DNA of 64,000 bases from NCBI GenBank assembly GCA_020746105.1, contig CM036619.1:11694238-11758237 (forward strand), written 5' to 3'. The translations under genes were made by a program, and so were the position numbers. Within the stretch, counting starts at the first letter, position 1, and the number at the start of each line of letters is the position of its first letter. Positions 40,200 to 53,074 of this stretch are shown piece by piece. Source of the stretch: Trogon surrucura. Lineage: Eukaryota; Chordata; Aves; Trogoniformes; Trogonidae. The notes under the pieces are model-generated. The model worked only from the letters and a program-made list of their open reading frames with translations. It searched no databases and was not told where the DNA came from.

Positions 40200-40460
40200 T
40201 AGCATGCAGCAAGGAAGAGAGCTGCAGCCCTTGACCAGGCTGCAGTTTATTCAGGGACAACCTGTTCCCCCCGGGGCTCTTCATGGCCAGCTGCAGCTCC
40301 TGTAGAAAATATCTCCCCGCTACAGCCTGGGGCCCTCCGTGGGCTGTGAGATCTCTCTAGGGACCAGGTGTGACCATTTCTGCTCTACTACAAAGCCCCT
40401 GCAGAACCCTTTCCGAAAAACACGGGGGAAGTGCAGCTGCCCGTGGAAAAGGCATTCGCA
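40200..40460. other. GC-richer islet upstream of a CR1
   Basis: Higher GC than the surroundings, with CCCCCCGGGGCTC and a few CpGs; no recognised gene or repeat. It may be an old unrecognised repeat or a regulatory element. Confidence 0.25.
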
Positions 40461-40857
40461 CCTGGATCCTGGGTTTTTTGCTATACAAAGACCAAGGATG
40501 AACACAGAATTCTAACTTTAGCTTTTCACAATTCAAGTTTTCAGCAGTGCCTGCACAATATCTACAAAACATTTACTAAGTCAAGTTCCTCCTCCATGCC
40601 AGGTCTGCATGGCTAGAACATACTCTACAGGCAAGTTATGCCTCCTGCTCTCAGTGAAATTTAAACTATACTTTGCTTTCTAGGATAGACTTAGAAGTAT
40701 TTTGTTTGGTTGCAAGTTTCTATCCTCCCTGTCAAAATATATTACATTACCTTAATCCCTACAAGTCACACTGCAGAAACCATCATCTTTCATTTCAGCC
40801 TCTCCTTGCGGCTGCAGAACAAACATGTTCTGCTTCCATAACGTATATAAATATCTG

Positions 40858-41179
40858 AGCGGTGGGTGTCAAGAGGAAGGAGACAATCTTTTTCAGTGGT
40901 ACCCAGCAACAGAACAAGAAATAGTGTGTTTAAGTTAGAACATAGAAAGTTCCACCTCAACATGAGGAGAAACTTCTTTACTGTGAGGGTGACAGAGCCC
41001 TGGCACAGGCTGCCCAGAGAGGTTGTGGAGTCTCCTTCTCTGGAGACTTTCAAAACTCGCCTGGACATGTTACTGTGTGGCTGCCCTAGGGGATCCCACT
41101 CTGGCAGGGGGTTGGACTAGATGATCTCTAGAGGTCCCTTCCAACCCCTAACATTCTATGATTCTATGATTCTATGATG
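40858..41179 (+). mobile_element. CR1 LINE 3' end, best-preserved copy in the window
   Basis: The + strand runs from GGTGTCAAGAGGAAGGAGAC through GAGGAGAAACTTCTTTACTG, GGCTGCCCAGAGAGGTTGTG and GTTGGACTAGATGATCTCTA. It ends in three ATTCTATG-type repeats (41152-41178). It is 5'-truncated to about 320 bases, as usual for CR1. It has fewer obvious changes than the other copies and a different subfamily signature (GATGATCTCTAGAGGTCCC), so it is probably the youngest insertion here. Confidence 0.96.
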
Positions 41180-44100
41180 CAGCTCAATGGAGAAGCTGGG
41201 GCAAGAGGCACTTGGCTGGGAAAATGTGTTCTTGGGTCCTGCAGTAGTTCCTGCCCTTGCCTGCAGCCAGGAAGCAGCTGGAGACACGAGACACAAGGGT
41301 AAGTAGGAACTGGCAGCATCGGAGAAATGGGGAAAGCCGTTAGGAACACCTGAGAACAAGGAAACAGTTATAAAATGTCGCTGTGGTTCCAGCCTGCAGA
41401 AATGCCAAAAATGATGTGCATTTGTATGAATTCTTTACACCAAACTGGGCTTGGTTACACACATAGGACCCGCTATGATTTATATGATTTCCAACTTACA
41501 CAGCGTCATTCAGATTTCTTATTACACGAAGTTATTTTCTTTATCATATCTGCCACAGATGATAAAACTAAACAAATGGGTGAATGTAATTCATTCACTG
41601 GTTTATGAACCTGCAGTCCCACAGAGACAGCGGGATGCGGCAATCCAAACCGCAGTGCTGCTAAAGGACGAAAAGCATCACAAAATCACAGTGCTACCAG
41701 CTTATAAGGATTTATTCAAGGAAGCTGAACGTTCTCTGAGATTGATGTTGCTTCCTCCCTTTCTGGGTTTATTATTTACCTACAAACATCAAAAGTAGGC
41801 ACAATGATTTCAAGGGAATGCTCATGCATCAGCTCAGGCTGGGAACAGGCATAGGGTTTATTTAGGGTTTTGGAAAGTTTTGAGGAGACAAGATCACTGA
41901 TGTCTTCTAATGGAAAAGCCTTGCTCGCCTCTTTCAAAATTGTAGTAGTGCAATAGATAGATACACAACAAAAATCTCTTGTCACTGTAATTTTCCACCT
42001 GCTTTGGGTTGCACTGTAATGTAAAACAGCAGTCCAAAAATATCAGGTGGGCTGTAGATTTCTGTCCAGTTCAGATCATTATTAACTTGGCGTTGACTTT
42101 GTACAAAAGCGGTGACAGCAAAGATAGCTCAATTACACAGACATGATTCAGTTTGGTGTTTTTTATAGCAAAAAAAATGCAAAAGAAGAGAGAATATCAC
42201 ACAGTGCTCAGACAGAAATCATGTATACTGTGAAATACCAAGAAAGAGAGCTCAGCATATAACTTTCTTGAGGACGTTGGGAATACCCAGACTGGCACTG
42301 AGGACATTTGCAAATACAAACTAAGGCCTTTCAGGATTAGTTTTTAAACACACAATGATGTAAGTGTTTATTTATCCGCAGAGCAGCAGATTGTTAGTAT
42401 TGGGTTATGCCAAAATATGCTTTGGCCGCAATCCTGTGACAAAGCCTTGTCTGAGAGATACTGATCAGTCTGGGGAGCTGAAGTGACACAGAAGAGATTT
42501 AAAAATCAAGGGAGTCTGTTCTCTGAGACATACACAAAGTATTCATTAATTATTACCAGCACATAGTTCTCTCCATCCTCTCTCCTGCTGTGCAACTAGA
42601 TGGGAAGAAAAAATATTTTAGGGAAACAGATACATTGATTACCCTGCCCCTAGCAAAAAGGTTCAAAACTGCCTGAACTATTTGTTTGAATGCCTGTCTG
42701 TTTTCCATGTACAGATTTATGGTCTAGGAAGCAGTTCAGGGTGTTCATCTTTAATTGCATAGTTTCAAAAGCAGCATGACACACCTCACCTGTATATATG
42801 TACGTTTTGCACCGTAACACCTGCATCTAGCATATGAGAGAGGGGTTCCTGCACAGGTAAGGTGATGTTGTGGAGCGATAGTTGCCCTACCAAGCTGAGT
42901 GCAAATGCTGCTCGTGTTTGAGCACCTCACATTATGTTTAGCCAAACCCAGGGGAAATGCAGCTGATGCACGGCACAGATCATTACCCACTAGACCTCCC
43001 TCTGCCATAGTTTTCAAGGCTAGTGTTAATAATTATGCAAGTTACAGTGAGGCTTGCTTAGTTATGTTTTTATTAGTCATCTGTAATAAGTCCTAATTAA
43101 ACATAACACTGCTGCAGATACTGTTGAAAAAGGCTTCACTGCCCCTTCACGCTCTAGAATATTGAAAGTGTGTGAGTCTGCAATTACCCCGCCAGAGAAT
43201 TTACAGTTCATCACCAAGACTGAGTTACCATCATACATTCCCCAAAGGTGCCATGCACAGGTTTCCTATTTGAGTTCTGCCATTGCTTGAAAGACCAAGA
43301 GATTTCCCCATGGAGAAACTGAGGAGCAGTTCTGCAGCTGAGGACAGACTGAAGAACAGGAAGGAATACAGTGACATGGCTGAAAAATGTTATGGATGAA
43401 AAGAAACTATGCTGTTACCATGCATTTAGACAAGGCTTCTTTGTTTATCTGATCTCTGTTTTAAAGTCGTCATACCTTCTTTAACAGGAAACACAAAACC
43501 TCCAACTAATATTTTTATTAACGTGTCATAATGGAAAACACCAACCACAAAAACGTATGTAGATATTAATAAGGAACATAATACTGTAAATTGGCCAAAC
43601 TTATTTGAAGTTATCAAATCCATGAGGTTAGTTACAGTGTTATCTGTCCAAGATTAGCTTTAATCAAGAAACTCCACATTCTCTTTGCTAATTAAGTAGT
43701 CTCCCATTGTCATGAGGCAATAGAAAGACGAGTGTTGGAGGAGTCCAAATTCAGCTGCTGGAGATCAGGCAGAGAAGGGAGGACTGGTGTGCATGGAAGA
43801 CTCTCTATACATAGCTTCATCATTAAAATTTCCCTAGCATGAGCAGAAAAGTTATTAAATTCCCAGTAAAAAATGTTTAAATGTCATTAAAAAGTTTCAG
43901 TTCTATCATAATTCTCCTTAATGGTAAAAATTTCAGTACTGGTTCTCAGTCCTGAAATTGCATTTTCAAAGAACCCTGTGCTTTAAGTCTCAAATTGCCT
44001 AATTACCATATTTATTGCTGGATTCTGTTTTCTAATCCCTGATGACTTTGTCAGATATATTTATGTTCTCTTCATTTTACTCTCATGCAAGAAGGACGTA

Positions 44101-45931
44101 CAGGAGTTAGTAAGGATGGCACATTGCAACCTGAGCCAAATAGGTGGCTGTTATCACACAATATTAATACCTGGGTAGACTCTGCAAACTGTACACACTT
44201 GTGTATGAAAAATTATAGTAGTTATTTTCTGCTTAACATTTATCCGTGTTATACATGCAGGATGGTCATTATAATTGATATAAATTAAACCTCAAGAAGT
44301 AAACCATCTAGTCTCAAATTGGCAGCACCAAAAGCAGCTCTATTTCAGTTGAAGATTTGAAGAACAATTCTTCTACTTCTCAGTTTCCTTAATTAAAGCT
44401 TTACCACAAAAAAATTAATTCAAGGGAAGAGGTGGGATAAAATATTAATAAAAATCCAGGCAGTTCAAGAGTAGTAAAATCTTTAAAATGTTCAAAGAAA
44501 AGCTCTAGTTTTATCTAGTTCCTGTAAATTTAGGAAGGGAAGAAGGAGAGGAGGAATTCATTGCTTGTTCTTTAAATTAAGATCTCATTAAATTACGGTT
44601 GTCCTTTGTAACTGAGTATATGAAAATGTCATGATAACATTGCACATTTATTGTCCTTTCATAGATTAAGTACATTTAATCAACAACCCCGACCCAGCTA
44701 ACTTTTCCTAGCTTTTAACTCTGTCAACTCATCCCACAGTCTGACAGGTTAGCTTTTTTTCCCCATCTTGTAGCTGACTGTTGAGATCCTTATGTTTTTT
44801 TCCCATCACATAGTGATAATAAAATTCAAGACCATAGAACTTTCGCAAATCAAAAGTTTCTAAAAGGTTGACAGGCATGTCTTCTTTCAATTTACCCCTC
44901 ATTATACTAAAATCACAAAATAATAGCTATGTCACTTTGACAAAAAAAATTTCTCATTTAAAAATCACAATATTGAAATATCAAATATAATTTTGGTAGT
45001 TTAAAGTACATTTTTGAAACAGAACACTATTTGAAAATAACCCTCTCAAAAAATGCCAGGATTTGGGGGCATTAAAAGAAAACTCAAGGGAACTGCAAAC
45101 AGATCTAGCTGTTAAAAGATACCTTATCACTATCAAAAAATAACAGATTTTGCAGATCACATCATGAAACTAGTGTCCATTACAAACTACACCATGCTGG
45201 CAGTGACACTTGGTAAAGAATAAAATCAATAATAAGAAGATAAAAACCATCAGTTATTTGTATTGAAATATTAATTCTATAAGTCTGAGGGAAGATAAAA
45301 TCTATTGTAGTCGTTGCAATACACAAATTTAGTGCTGAAGAAACAGAGCAGGTCACTGTAGATTTCATTTCTAGCTCTTATTTCAGTAGATATAACTAGA
45401 AGCAAACTCAAGTGGTGTTATTTTAATGTAACAAATTAATGGATTCTAAAATATTCTGAATTTTAATTTGGTCTCATGGAGCTAAAGGACAAGGTCTGAT
45501 GTAGGGGCTATGCTGCCCCCAAAGTTTGCAGTGATCAGAAAAAGGTGGTTAACAAATTCTTCTTTAGTCTGAACAGAGATGTGCTTCTAATAATTACTGA
45601 ATTAGAAAATGTATGTCAGAGAACATTTTCTAAAAATAATAGAAAAATGAAAGACAAAGTATAAACTGTAGGAACATAAGAAAAAATAATTCTGCTGCAC
45701 CTAATAGGGTTTTATTCCTTGCTTTCTGTTCTGACAGAAATCTACTTCATGTAGTCATTGAAATGTTTTCAAAATTTAATCAAATACATGTGAAAATAAT
45801 AAATTTTCATTTTGTTTCAAAGTCCCTGGAAGCTGTGGGTACTTTTAAAATATGTTTTGCAGGCATAGAGTAAGAATGAAAAAATGTAAAATATAAGCAT
45901 TTATTGTTCAAAGATGAAGTTAATGTTCCGT
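41180..45931. other. Gene-desert sequence, no gene seen
   Basis: AT-rich. Frames reach 115 codons at most (41451-41798) and match nothing I know. No recognised repeats. 43840-45480 is notably AT-rich with many TAAT/ATTA cores, which could reflect composition alone. Confidence 0.55.
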
Positions 45932-46438
45932 TTCAGGCCCCTTACTACAAGAAAGACACTGAGGTTCTGCAGCATGTCCAAAGAAGGACAATGAAGCTGA
46001 TGAAGGGTCTCGAGCACAAATCTTATGAGGAGCTGCTGAAGGAACTATGGTTTTTCAGCCTGGAGAAAAAGAGGCTCAGGGGAGACTTTATTGCTCTCTA
46101 CAGCTCCTCGAAAGGAGATTGTAGTGAGGTGGGGATTGGTTTCTTTTCCCAAATAACTAATGATAGGACAAGAGGAAATGGCCTCAAGTTGTGCCAGGGG
46201 ATGTTTAGATTGGATATTAGGAAAACATTGTTGATGGGAAGAGGTGTTAAGCATTGAAGCAGGCTGCCCAGGGAAGTGGTTGAGTCACCATCCCTGGAGG
46301 TATTTAAAAGATATGTAGATGAGGTATTAAGGGACATGGTTTAATTGTGGACCTGGCATTGCTAAGTCAACAGTTGGACTGGAAGATCTTGTAGGACTTT
46401 TACAACCAAAATGATTCTATGATTCTATGTTTCTATGA
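45932..46438 (+). mobile_element. CR1 LINE fragment, about 500 bases
   Basis: The + strand begins with CCCCTTACTACAAGAAAGAC and continues through the end of ORF2 and the 3' UTR: GTCTCGAGCACAAATCTTAT, GGAAATGGCCTCAAGTTGTG, TTTAGATTGGATATTAGGAA and GGCTGCCCAGGGAAGTGGTT. It ends in ATGATTCTATGATTCTATG. The open frame 45904-46257 (117 codons) is a CR1 frame, not a host gene. 5'-truncated copy of moderate age. Confidence 0.96.
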
Positions 46439-48429
46439 AATAAAAATATTTGAATGTATCCTATCCACAATGTGAATGATGTGTTATTAATGACACCTTG
46501 CTTTTAACAGATCAAATCTGCCCCTGTTTTTCAAGGATAGTAAAATGACTGAGTTCAAGAGGAACAATGTTCGTATTTCATTTACCAGGGAAATAGCACA
46601 AAGTTAGAAGTTAGTTCTTCCTGGAATGAACAATCCCTGATAAAGTAACAGATCAGTTGGTAACTCCAGTTATAAACACCTTTTTCATGTCATGCAGTTT
46701 GGCATTTGCTGGTCTTTTGATTTTCTGACAGTGGGCTATATTGATAGATAGTCACTAACCTCAGGAGCTGCACATTGTATAGGACACCAGCTTAGCTTCA
46801 CTGTCTACAATTTAACTGCTTAATGTAAAAAACAAACAAACAAACAAACAGAAAGACTAAGTACAGGCTTACGTCCAGAAAACAGTAACTAAAACATATG
46901 GACAAAACTCATTAAAAATGGTAAGTGTATGAAACAAGATAACTTTCCACTATGCTAAGGAAACTAGGAGAGCATGTTTTATACAGGTTTGAAAAGTCAA
47001 GCACACTAGAAGTTGGGGACAGCTTCAACAAATGAGGCATCATATGAAATTCTGTTTGCAGACAATTTACTGACCAGCCAGCAAACAATATTTGGGATGT
47101 CCTAACCCTCCAGTCAGCAAAGCTCCCACAGCATTTTTATAAGCAAATATGGGGGTTAATTCTAGTCCACCAGACTTAACTTTAACTACAGCTTCACTTT
47201 CTCACAATCTCAGTTTAAACCCACTTGTCACTCTGCTGTTATTTTTTTAAGTTGGCAGGACTTCAGTGAAATTATAGATCCACATTGTTTTCATTTAATA
47301 GACGTTTTCCACCTCAGATGCAGGTAATTTCAGTAGGATCTTCTCAGTGTTGGCCTTATGGGTTTCCTTTCCACTTCATAGAGGCCCTGGAGGGTGTAGT
47401 TAGCCACAGCTTGCAAAGTAGATTGAAAACCGTGGATGAAGGCTTTCTGATGTGAATTATTATTAGAATAAGAAAACTAGCCTAGATGGCCAAGGTAAAA
47501 AACTAAAACTGCATCTTGCTATCAAAAAGAGAGGTCGTAGAAACTACACAAACAATAACTGAAATGATTAAAGCTATAAATAAAACTGCAGAGGGAAAAA
47601 AATCTGTAATCATGATAGCACACAAAGCCAATTTGTAGTCATCTGATGTTAGATGCCTAAGGCAGGACATAGGTCTCATGAGGCTCCCTATGTGGTCAAT
47701 GGAGAGAGAGGACAATTCAGCCACCAGCTCAATTTACGTGCCTAAATAAGACTGGAAAATCAAGTGTTCCTCTTGTGCTCACACAGTCAAGGGGGAAAAA
47801 AAGCTTTGAGTTTTAAACATCTCAGCTGGATGCTTCAAGTCATGCAGAGTAGAACCTCAAAGGACTTCACCAACAGGAAGGGTCCAGCTACACTGTGAAT
47901 GATACAAGGATGTATGAAGTAACCCTTCCCCAGGGCATGCAAAGACAGAGCAGAGAAAAAGAGGACATAGTGGAAGTGGGAGAACAGAGGTGGTGATTCC
48001 AGCAGGTACAAAGACCTAGAACAGCTTCACGGGTAGCTGCCACCCTGTGTCCCACTGAAGGAAAGAGTCCTTGAATTAGAGGTGTTTCGTCACTAGTAGT
48101 AGGTCTGAACTTACATCTTGAGGCAAGCAGAGGTGAGTTGCCTGTTTTCTGGTCCCAAAGCATTCCACCTCCAACTAAATTAGATAATAAAAAAACAGAA
48201 AGGAGAACGGGTGGATTTTTTTAATCCTGTTACAGAGGTGAATAGTGCCACTGTCTGTGACAGAGCACAGAAGTGAACTGAAGTCTCTGAAATTAGAGGC
48301 TGTCTCACTTCTCAGAGAATGGGCATTAATCCTAATACCTTTTACACACTATGGAAGCAATTTCTCATGCAAGAAAGTTTTCTTATTATAGCCATAGGAG
48401 TAGAACAAGGCAGCATCACGGAGGCACAC
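46439..48429. other. Non-coding sequence between CR1 copies
   Basis: No gene seen. An (AAAC)n run of about five units lies at 46829-46850. The frames present are short and unrecognised. Confidence 0.55.
46829..46850. repeat. (AAAC)n microsatellite, about five units
   Basis: A pure AAAC tetranucleotide run flanked by A-rich sequence; no mobile element is evident upstream that would explain it as a poly(A) tail. Confidence 0.9.
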
Positions 48430-48738
48430 CAGGTGGAGTTTTGGGCCCCTCTACAGGAAAGATATTGAGGTGCAATAAGATAAAAGGAAATGGCTTCAAG
48501 TTCCACCAGGGGAGGTTTAGATTAGATATTAGGAAAAACATCTACTATGAAATGGTTGTCATGCATTGCAACAGGCTGCCCAGGGAAGTGGCTGAGTTAC
48601 TATCCCTGGAAGTATTTAATTTACACGTAGGTATGGTTCTTATGGACATGGTTTAGTGGTGGACTTGGTAGTGCTGGGTTAACAATTAGATTTAATAATC
48701 TTAAAGGCCTTTTCCAACCTAAACAACTGATGATTCTA
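48430..48738 (+). mobile_element. CR1 LINE fragment with internal deletion
   Basis: TTTTGGGCCCCTCTACAGGA and AAGATATTGAGGTGC match the same part of CR1 that starts the copy at 45932. The next bases, AATAAGATAAAAGGAAATGG, match a point about 180 bases further on, so an internal segment is missing. It then follows the 3' UTR (GGTTTAGATTAGATATTAGG, CAGGCTGCCCAGGGAAGTGG) to a decayed tail (CTGATGATTCTAAAG). The 101-codon frame here is CR1-derived. Confidence 0.93.
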
Positions 48739-51700
48739 AAGATCAGGCTTTCAAAGAAGTAATTTTAAAGAAATGATGTTAGTGGAGATGCCAACTCAGA
48801 TGATAGATCTCCAAAAGTATCTAATACTCAAAAGTCTGGGACAATGACTTCCTCAGAAATTTAAATTCATCCACAGTCCTACACTAGTGGGATTTATAAC
48901 ACAAAGTCAGAGCTTAATAGCCTGAAACCAAAACTTTTGAGTTTTCAGAATATTCTTGTTACTACTGAACCAGTAGAGAATAATGTTATCTCAAAAAATA
49001 CTGATTAAAACAGTCATGTAGATTTTCTAAGACTTAATCTGAAATAGCTACAAGACTTCAGATATAACCAGAGTACTTTCATACAGATATATATACACAT
49101 ACACTTCTTTACTGCTCACTTTGTGCAATAAATTATTTTTTAGGAAATTAAAATGTATCCTATTTTCAAATTGTGTGCTGCAGATTTTTGCTGAGTCAAA
49201 ACCTCCAGAGCTTCCCCAAGTCAGGCTTTTGATTATTTTCCATATTCATATTTAATCTTCACAGTGATACCATAGTTCATCCTTGCACTTTCACCAAGAG
49301 GGTTAGCTGTACCCAAAAGCCAGCAGAGAATAGTTATAAGAAGCCCAAATCTTTGTCATAAACATTTCCTTTCCTTACAATCATGATCTACAGCAGAATT
49401 TGAAACACAGACTGATACAGTGAAAAAGCATAAAGAGATCATTTTACATGTTTCCGTAATTACAATCTTTTTTTAAAAAAAAAACAAACATAATTTACAG
49501 TATACCATGCAAACAAGAAATATTAGTGAAAAGAGCATAATTAAATGACAACAAATTTGATCCTGGGTTTAGTCTCATCAAATTAAACAAGTTTATTAGG
49601 TAACGAGGTATGTTGTAACTTTTGCAGAATTTATTTAAGTCTCTCCTCTTTTCCTGGGCCTGTGCAGAACATCTGAGCTGGGGAGAATCCTATTAAACCA
49701 TGTCTCAGTTTATTACAATAGTTATCTCTCAGCTTGAAAGTCAAGAAGACATAAAATTTCTAAATAAACATATTTCTCAGCATGGGATTACATGAATGAT
49801 GTATTCAATGGTAAGTACAGGGATTATTACACTGCAAATTCTTTGTTATAGCCTCCTGTCCCAGCATCATTCTTCAGGCTGTGCCTGTGCAAGACCTTTA
49901 GTTGGGCTAACAGTGACTGTGGAACTTATCTGTCTGGAAGACAACCCAAGAAAAAGGTTTTAGCTTTCAGCTGACTCGATTCCCAAAAATGGCTCACAAT
50001 ACAACTCTGCAAAAATTTGCCTTAGCCCAGCACAAGAAGAACAAGCAGGCTTGAGCAACAGAGACAGCAATCGCAGATGCCCATTTCAGCAGCTTTCCTT
50101 CCTAGGTTCTTCGGTCATACTTTCTCTTTGAAAATACTCACCAAACACATACAAATACTGCACACCTTTTCTATTGGACACTATGATTCAGACATCTCTG
50201 ATTTGATCCGAAGCAATTAGCCCCTTCATTTTCATAGATTTCGAGTCCCAGGAGATGGCCCCCTGAACACCAATTTAAATAAGGTCAACTCATTGTCTAG
50301 ACAGGATACCGAGAGCAGGGCCTTCGCCTTTTGTTCTATAAACCTACTTACACATTTTCTGGATTGATGATCAACAAGGGGGTTGAGGGTTTTTAATTAT
50401 CCACTGAATCTCAGACAGCAAAAAAATGCGCTAACTTTTGAAGCATGTTCCTTTACGTGTGAATTTAGTTAATTTGTGCGTTTGCTTTTAAATTAGTCAT
50501 TATGTAAATTCCCTTGATATCTTAAGCAGAATAAGCTGTGGTATGCTTAACTTTAAATTGTTTTCTGAGACTCAGAAAATGGAACGATCATAAAAGAATA
50601 CCCACGAGACTGTGTCTGATGAAGGGGTAACCGATATGTTTGAGGCTTTGTTTTTAAATAATAAGCAGCCACTAATACACAGACATAATTTCTCTCTGAT
50701 CTTATGAGCTGCTGTCTTTGATATCAAGCCACTGAACTTCAATCAAAAATCCATCAATTGTCATTTAAAAGAGAAGGCCAGGATACAACATGGAGGAATA
50801 TAATTTTTCATGCACTGTGTAGCCTTGCATTGCTTTTATGCATTGCTTGTTCAGGGGAAGTCTCTGTTAAGTCAGGGTGTTTTCTTTTCACTGAACTGGA
50901 AAATGGAATGACATTGTGGAAATAAAAGTGCTTGATAAATTAATTTTTTTTTCCCTGCCATAAAACCTGTCGATAAAGCCCTTACAGTTCAGCTTTTGTT
51001 CAGATCTGTTACTTAAATAAAGACTGTAATCATCTTCTTTCAAATTTAAGGCCCGATCCTGTGAAACTTGATTCCTGTGAGCAGAGGTGGATCCACTAAA
51101 GCCAAGAGTGGTGCTGGTCCTATATCCTGAGCTCTACCGTGTCTGTCACACGGGATATGGGTTCAATACTGGCCCTTCTGAGAGGCCACGCAGAATCAGG
51201 GTTTGCAGATCCTTTTCTGAATTATTTCTGAGAAGTGCTATTTCCCTCAAGGATTAATCCCCTGAATCCAGGTCGCACAATTTATTGCCATTCTTTGGTT
51301 TACTTAAAGCCCTGATACACCACCTCTCCTCAAGAAGAACATGACTTAATCTGTCATAATTCAGCTTAGCAAAGCAAAAAACTGTTTAGAGGAAAATCAT
51401 TCTCTTTGGAAAACACATAACAAACCCAAGCCACTTGTGCTAATACTGCATCAAAGTTCCTCATCAGACCTGCCAAGAAGCAAGACATAGTGCCTCATTC
51501 CAGCACTGGAGCATCTTTTGGTCCCACTTTTTGCTCCTGAACAAGACCATACCAAGATAGGCTCCTCTCAGGGCAAAGTGAGTTGATGACCAGCACTGGG
51601 AATCAGCAGGAATTGTCCCTCACTGACTGATGCTCTGTGGATCCCTCAAGCAATCTCTAATTCTCTTTTAAACATACAATAACCCTCTAAAATCTCTCTT

Positions 51701-52764
51701 GTTCCCTGAAAATCCCACGCTTTTAAACTTTTACTTTTCTTACTGGAACTGTTCAGGTAGTTTAAAGGAAGAGGGTGAGAGGGGTGATTTTCCAGGACTC
51801 TGTATGAATGTTCTGACTGTCACAACAGCTAGAGAGACAATGAAACCAGCTGTTTTTATGAGTACATACTACAGAATGCTTTATCAAAATAATTGTTTTT
51901 TGGATGACTTTACAGAACACTATATTTGTCTGTAATGGGAATTTGGTACAAGCGAAAAATACATATATGTAAATAAGTCCAAATTAAGCCCACTCAGAAT
52001 GCAGTAGAGAAAAATATGTCTAAACAACAGATTGTTGTAATCAGGAATCAAAAATAGGAAGAAAATTGTAATGCGTAATGTAAATTAGATGGTTACTTCC
52101 AGGGCTAATGAGCTGGAGACTGTTTTCTCTCCAAGAGGAGAATAGTGAAAGAATTGGTGCTACATTACTTGCATCATTTGTCCTGATCCCAGCTTCCCTG
52201 GACCTCCCAAACGCTTCCCTCTGCAGAGACTTCTTCAATCTCCTTTCCTGTTGCCCCATGTCCTTGTGGTAAAAGCAGCTAATAAAATAGCCTAGTTTGT
52301 TGATTTTATCAGAAAAACACATAAATTCATCTAGCAAGATCAGAACACTAGAGGAAGTATTGAGTGTTCTAAATGACTTAAACTCACTGGCAAAGGCTAT
52401 AGATGTTATGGACAGGGACAGAAACCCATCTGTCTGTGGCCCTGTGATGGTCCCTGTTACAGACAGCAGCATAGTACAGAAATTGCCTAACCCTTGGGAC
52501 TGACTTGCTGATGAAGCGTAAAGGAGTTTTTAAGCTGGAATTCAAAGGAGAAAGATGTTTCTCTTTTCTGACACTTCTAGTCCTCACCCTGCAAGCCTTG
52601 CTTTCTCACCATGTCTGTTGTCAAATACCAAATCAATCTCTAGAGATACAACCACCACAGAGAAAATACGGAATAAAGACACCAATTGAAATACACAGGT
52701 TTCAGACCAGCTGTTATACCAAGACTTGGTGAGATGTTTCTGTTTGACCCCTGATATGCTGGAC
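48739..52764. other. Gene-desert sequence, no gene seen
   Basis: AT-rich. A minus-strand frame of 143 codons (52472-52041) is unrecognised and lacks gene context. A candidate conserved block lies at 50380-51060 and is listed separately. Confidence 0.55.
50380..51060. promoter_or_regulatory. Candidate conserved non-coding block
   Basis: A repeat-free AT-rich stretch with isolated CpGs (TTTACGTGTG, GTGCGTTTGC, GGAACGATCAT, ACCCACGAGAC, GTAACCGATATG, CTGTCGATAAAG). It has factor-like motifs such as TTTAAATTAGTCATTATG, CTTTGATATCAAG and TCAATTGTCATTTAAAAG. This resembles the long conserved elements of developmental gene deserts. No coding frame explains it. Conservation is inferred, not tested. 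Confidence 0.35.
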
Positions 52765-53074
52765 TGGAAAGGAGATTGCAATGAAGTGGCTGTTAGTCTC
52801 TTTTCCCAAGTAACAAGTAACAGAACAAGAGGAAATGGCCTCAGGTTGTTCCAGAAGAGGTTTAGATTGGATATTAGGAAAAAAATCTTCAATGAAAGGG
52901 TTATCAAGCATGGAACATGCTGCCCAGGGAACTGATTGAGTCACCAACCCTGGAGGCATTTAGAAATTCTGTATATGGTTTAGTTGTGGACTTAGCATTG
53001 CTAGGTTAGTGGTTGGACTCAGTGTTTTTATAGGTGTGTTCCAATCCGAAAGATTATATCATTCTATGATTCTT
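52765..53074 (+). mobile_element. CR1 LINE 3' fragment
   Basis: The + strand starts at GGAAAGGAGATTGCAATGAA and passes through CAAGAGGAAATGGCCTCAGG, TTTAGATTGGATATTAGGAA and CTGCCCAGGGAACTGATTGA. It ends in ATCATTCTATGATTCT. 5'-truncated, same general type as the copy at 45932. The frame 52726-52935 is CR1-derived. Confidence 0.95.

Noticed and set aside
45904-46257. 117-codon frame that looks like a protein gene
   Set aside because: It is translation of a CR1 LINE fragment.
51150-51190. GGGTTCAATACTGGCC resembling a tRNA T-arm
   Set aside because: No acceptor, D or anticodon stems can be formed around it; similar GTTCAA matches elsewhere also fail.
52041-52472. 143-codon minus-strand frame
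   Set aside because: No recognisable domain and no gene context; probably chance.
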